Shown here: in pieces, positions 6,398 to 6,555 of the stretch | How positions within the stretch are numbered: the first letter of the stretch is position 1 | Layout: every line of letters starts with the position of its first letter | NCBI GenBank assembly: GCA_949295755.1 | Contig: CASFMG010000045.1 | Span: forward strand, 1-6,555 | Length of the DNA stretch: 6,555 bases | Direction: 5' to 3' | DNA from: an uncultured Christensenella sp. | GTDB taxonomy: Bacteria; Bacillota; Clostridia; Christensenellales; UBA1242 | Translations under genes and position numbers: made by a program | Notes under the pieces: generated by a model | What the model was told of the DNA's origin: nothing | Databases searched by the model: none | The model's input: only the letters and a program-made list of their open reading frames with translations

Positions 6398-6427
6398 AGT
6401 TTAACATAAATTATTGCAATTTAACAA
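6398..6427 (-). promoter_or_regulatory. Candidate promoter of rnr, predicting a leaderless mRNA
   Basis: On the minus strand TTGTTA (6422-6427, 4 of 6 matches to TTGACA), an 18-nt spacer and TAAACT (6398-6403), with TG one base before it as in an extended -10. The -10 lies 6 nt before the rnr ATG, so transcription would start at or within about one base of the A of the start codon. T and A tracts upstream of the -35 (6430-6456) could act as an UP element. The same extended -10 with a similar -35 is found before the patatin gene. Confidence 0.45.
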
Positions 6428-6555
6428 TTTTATAACATTAAAAAAACAATTTTTTTGTAAATTAAGTTAAAATACTATCAAAAATAATATTACAAATTAT
6501 TTATAGTTTTAAAAACTTATAAAGTATAAAAACAAAATTAAATACAAACTTAAAA
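6428..6555. other. A/T-rich non-coding DNA upstream of rnr
   Basis: No gene can be supported on either strand. The stretch is almost entirely A and T with several homopolymer runs. A 7-bp A:T-only inverted repeat (6440-6446 with 6450-6456) and an imperfect palindrome near 6502-6521 are the only structures seen. Both are what such composition yields by chance, so I assign no function beyond possible curvature or UP-element effect on the rnr promoter. Confidence 0.6.

Noticed and set aside
6440..6456. Seven A, CAA, seven T inverted repeat as a terminator
   Set aside because: The stem is A:T only with a 3-nt loop in very A/T-rich DNA; such structures arise by chance and would be unstable.
1..6555. 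Mobile element, CRISPR array, tRNA gene or defence system
   Set aside because: Beyond the in-gene 33-bp and 21-bp units I found no repeat array, terminal inverted repeats, transposase or integrase motifs, or tRNA cloverleaf apart from the tmRNA.

Overview
This is a low-GC window (visibly A/T-dominated in coding and spacer DNA) in which every supported gene reads from the minus strand. RNase R, SmpB and tmRNA in that order, strong Shine-Dalgarno sites at most starts, and a tmRNA with an encoded CCA end point to an uncultured Bacillota-like bacterium, probably a clostridium-type lineage. No gene here fixes the genus, so that placement is an inference.

Layout in the direction of transcription (right to left). 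Positions 6392-6555 are a non-coding leader with a candidate promoter. Then comes rnr (RNase R, 4307-6391), smpB (3778-4233) and, 7 nt after the smpB stop, ssrA (tmRNA, 3426-3770). These three form one ribosome-rescue and RNA-decay cluster: SmpB and tmRNA release ribosomes stalled on non-stop mRNA and tag the nascent protein, and RNase R degrades the defective message. The tag reading frame is readable: ANNNNALAMAA, after the alanine carried by the tmRNA.

Next is a gene for a membrane-anchored, acidic, coiled-coil protein of unknown function (2118-3365), with three 11-residue repeats encoded by a nearly perfect 33-bp tandem repeat. I see no convincing terminator between ssrA and this gene. 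The first clear one, a 12-bp stem, lies after it at 2081-2111.

A second transcription unit follows: a patatin-like phospholipase of the RssA type (1108-1998), overlapping by 8 nt a ComEC-like metallo-beta-lactamase-fold protein (1115 leftwards, running off the window at base 1). The latter has a membrane segment on each side of its hydrolase domain.

The two transcription units seem to start from similar promoters: TTGNTA, a 17-18 nt spacer and an extended -10 element TGTTAAACT. At rnr this promoter lies so close to the ATG that the mRNA would be essentially leaderless, which fits the absence of a Shine-Dalgarno site there. I found no mobile element, CRISPR array or tRNA gene. No stretch over 300 bases is left without a gene, counting the tmRNA as one.
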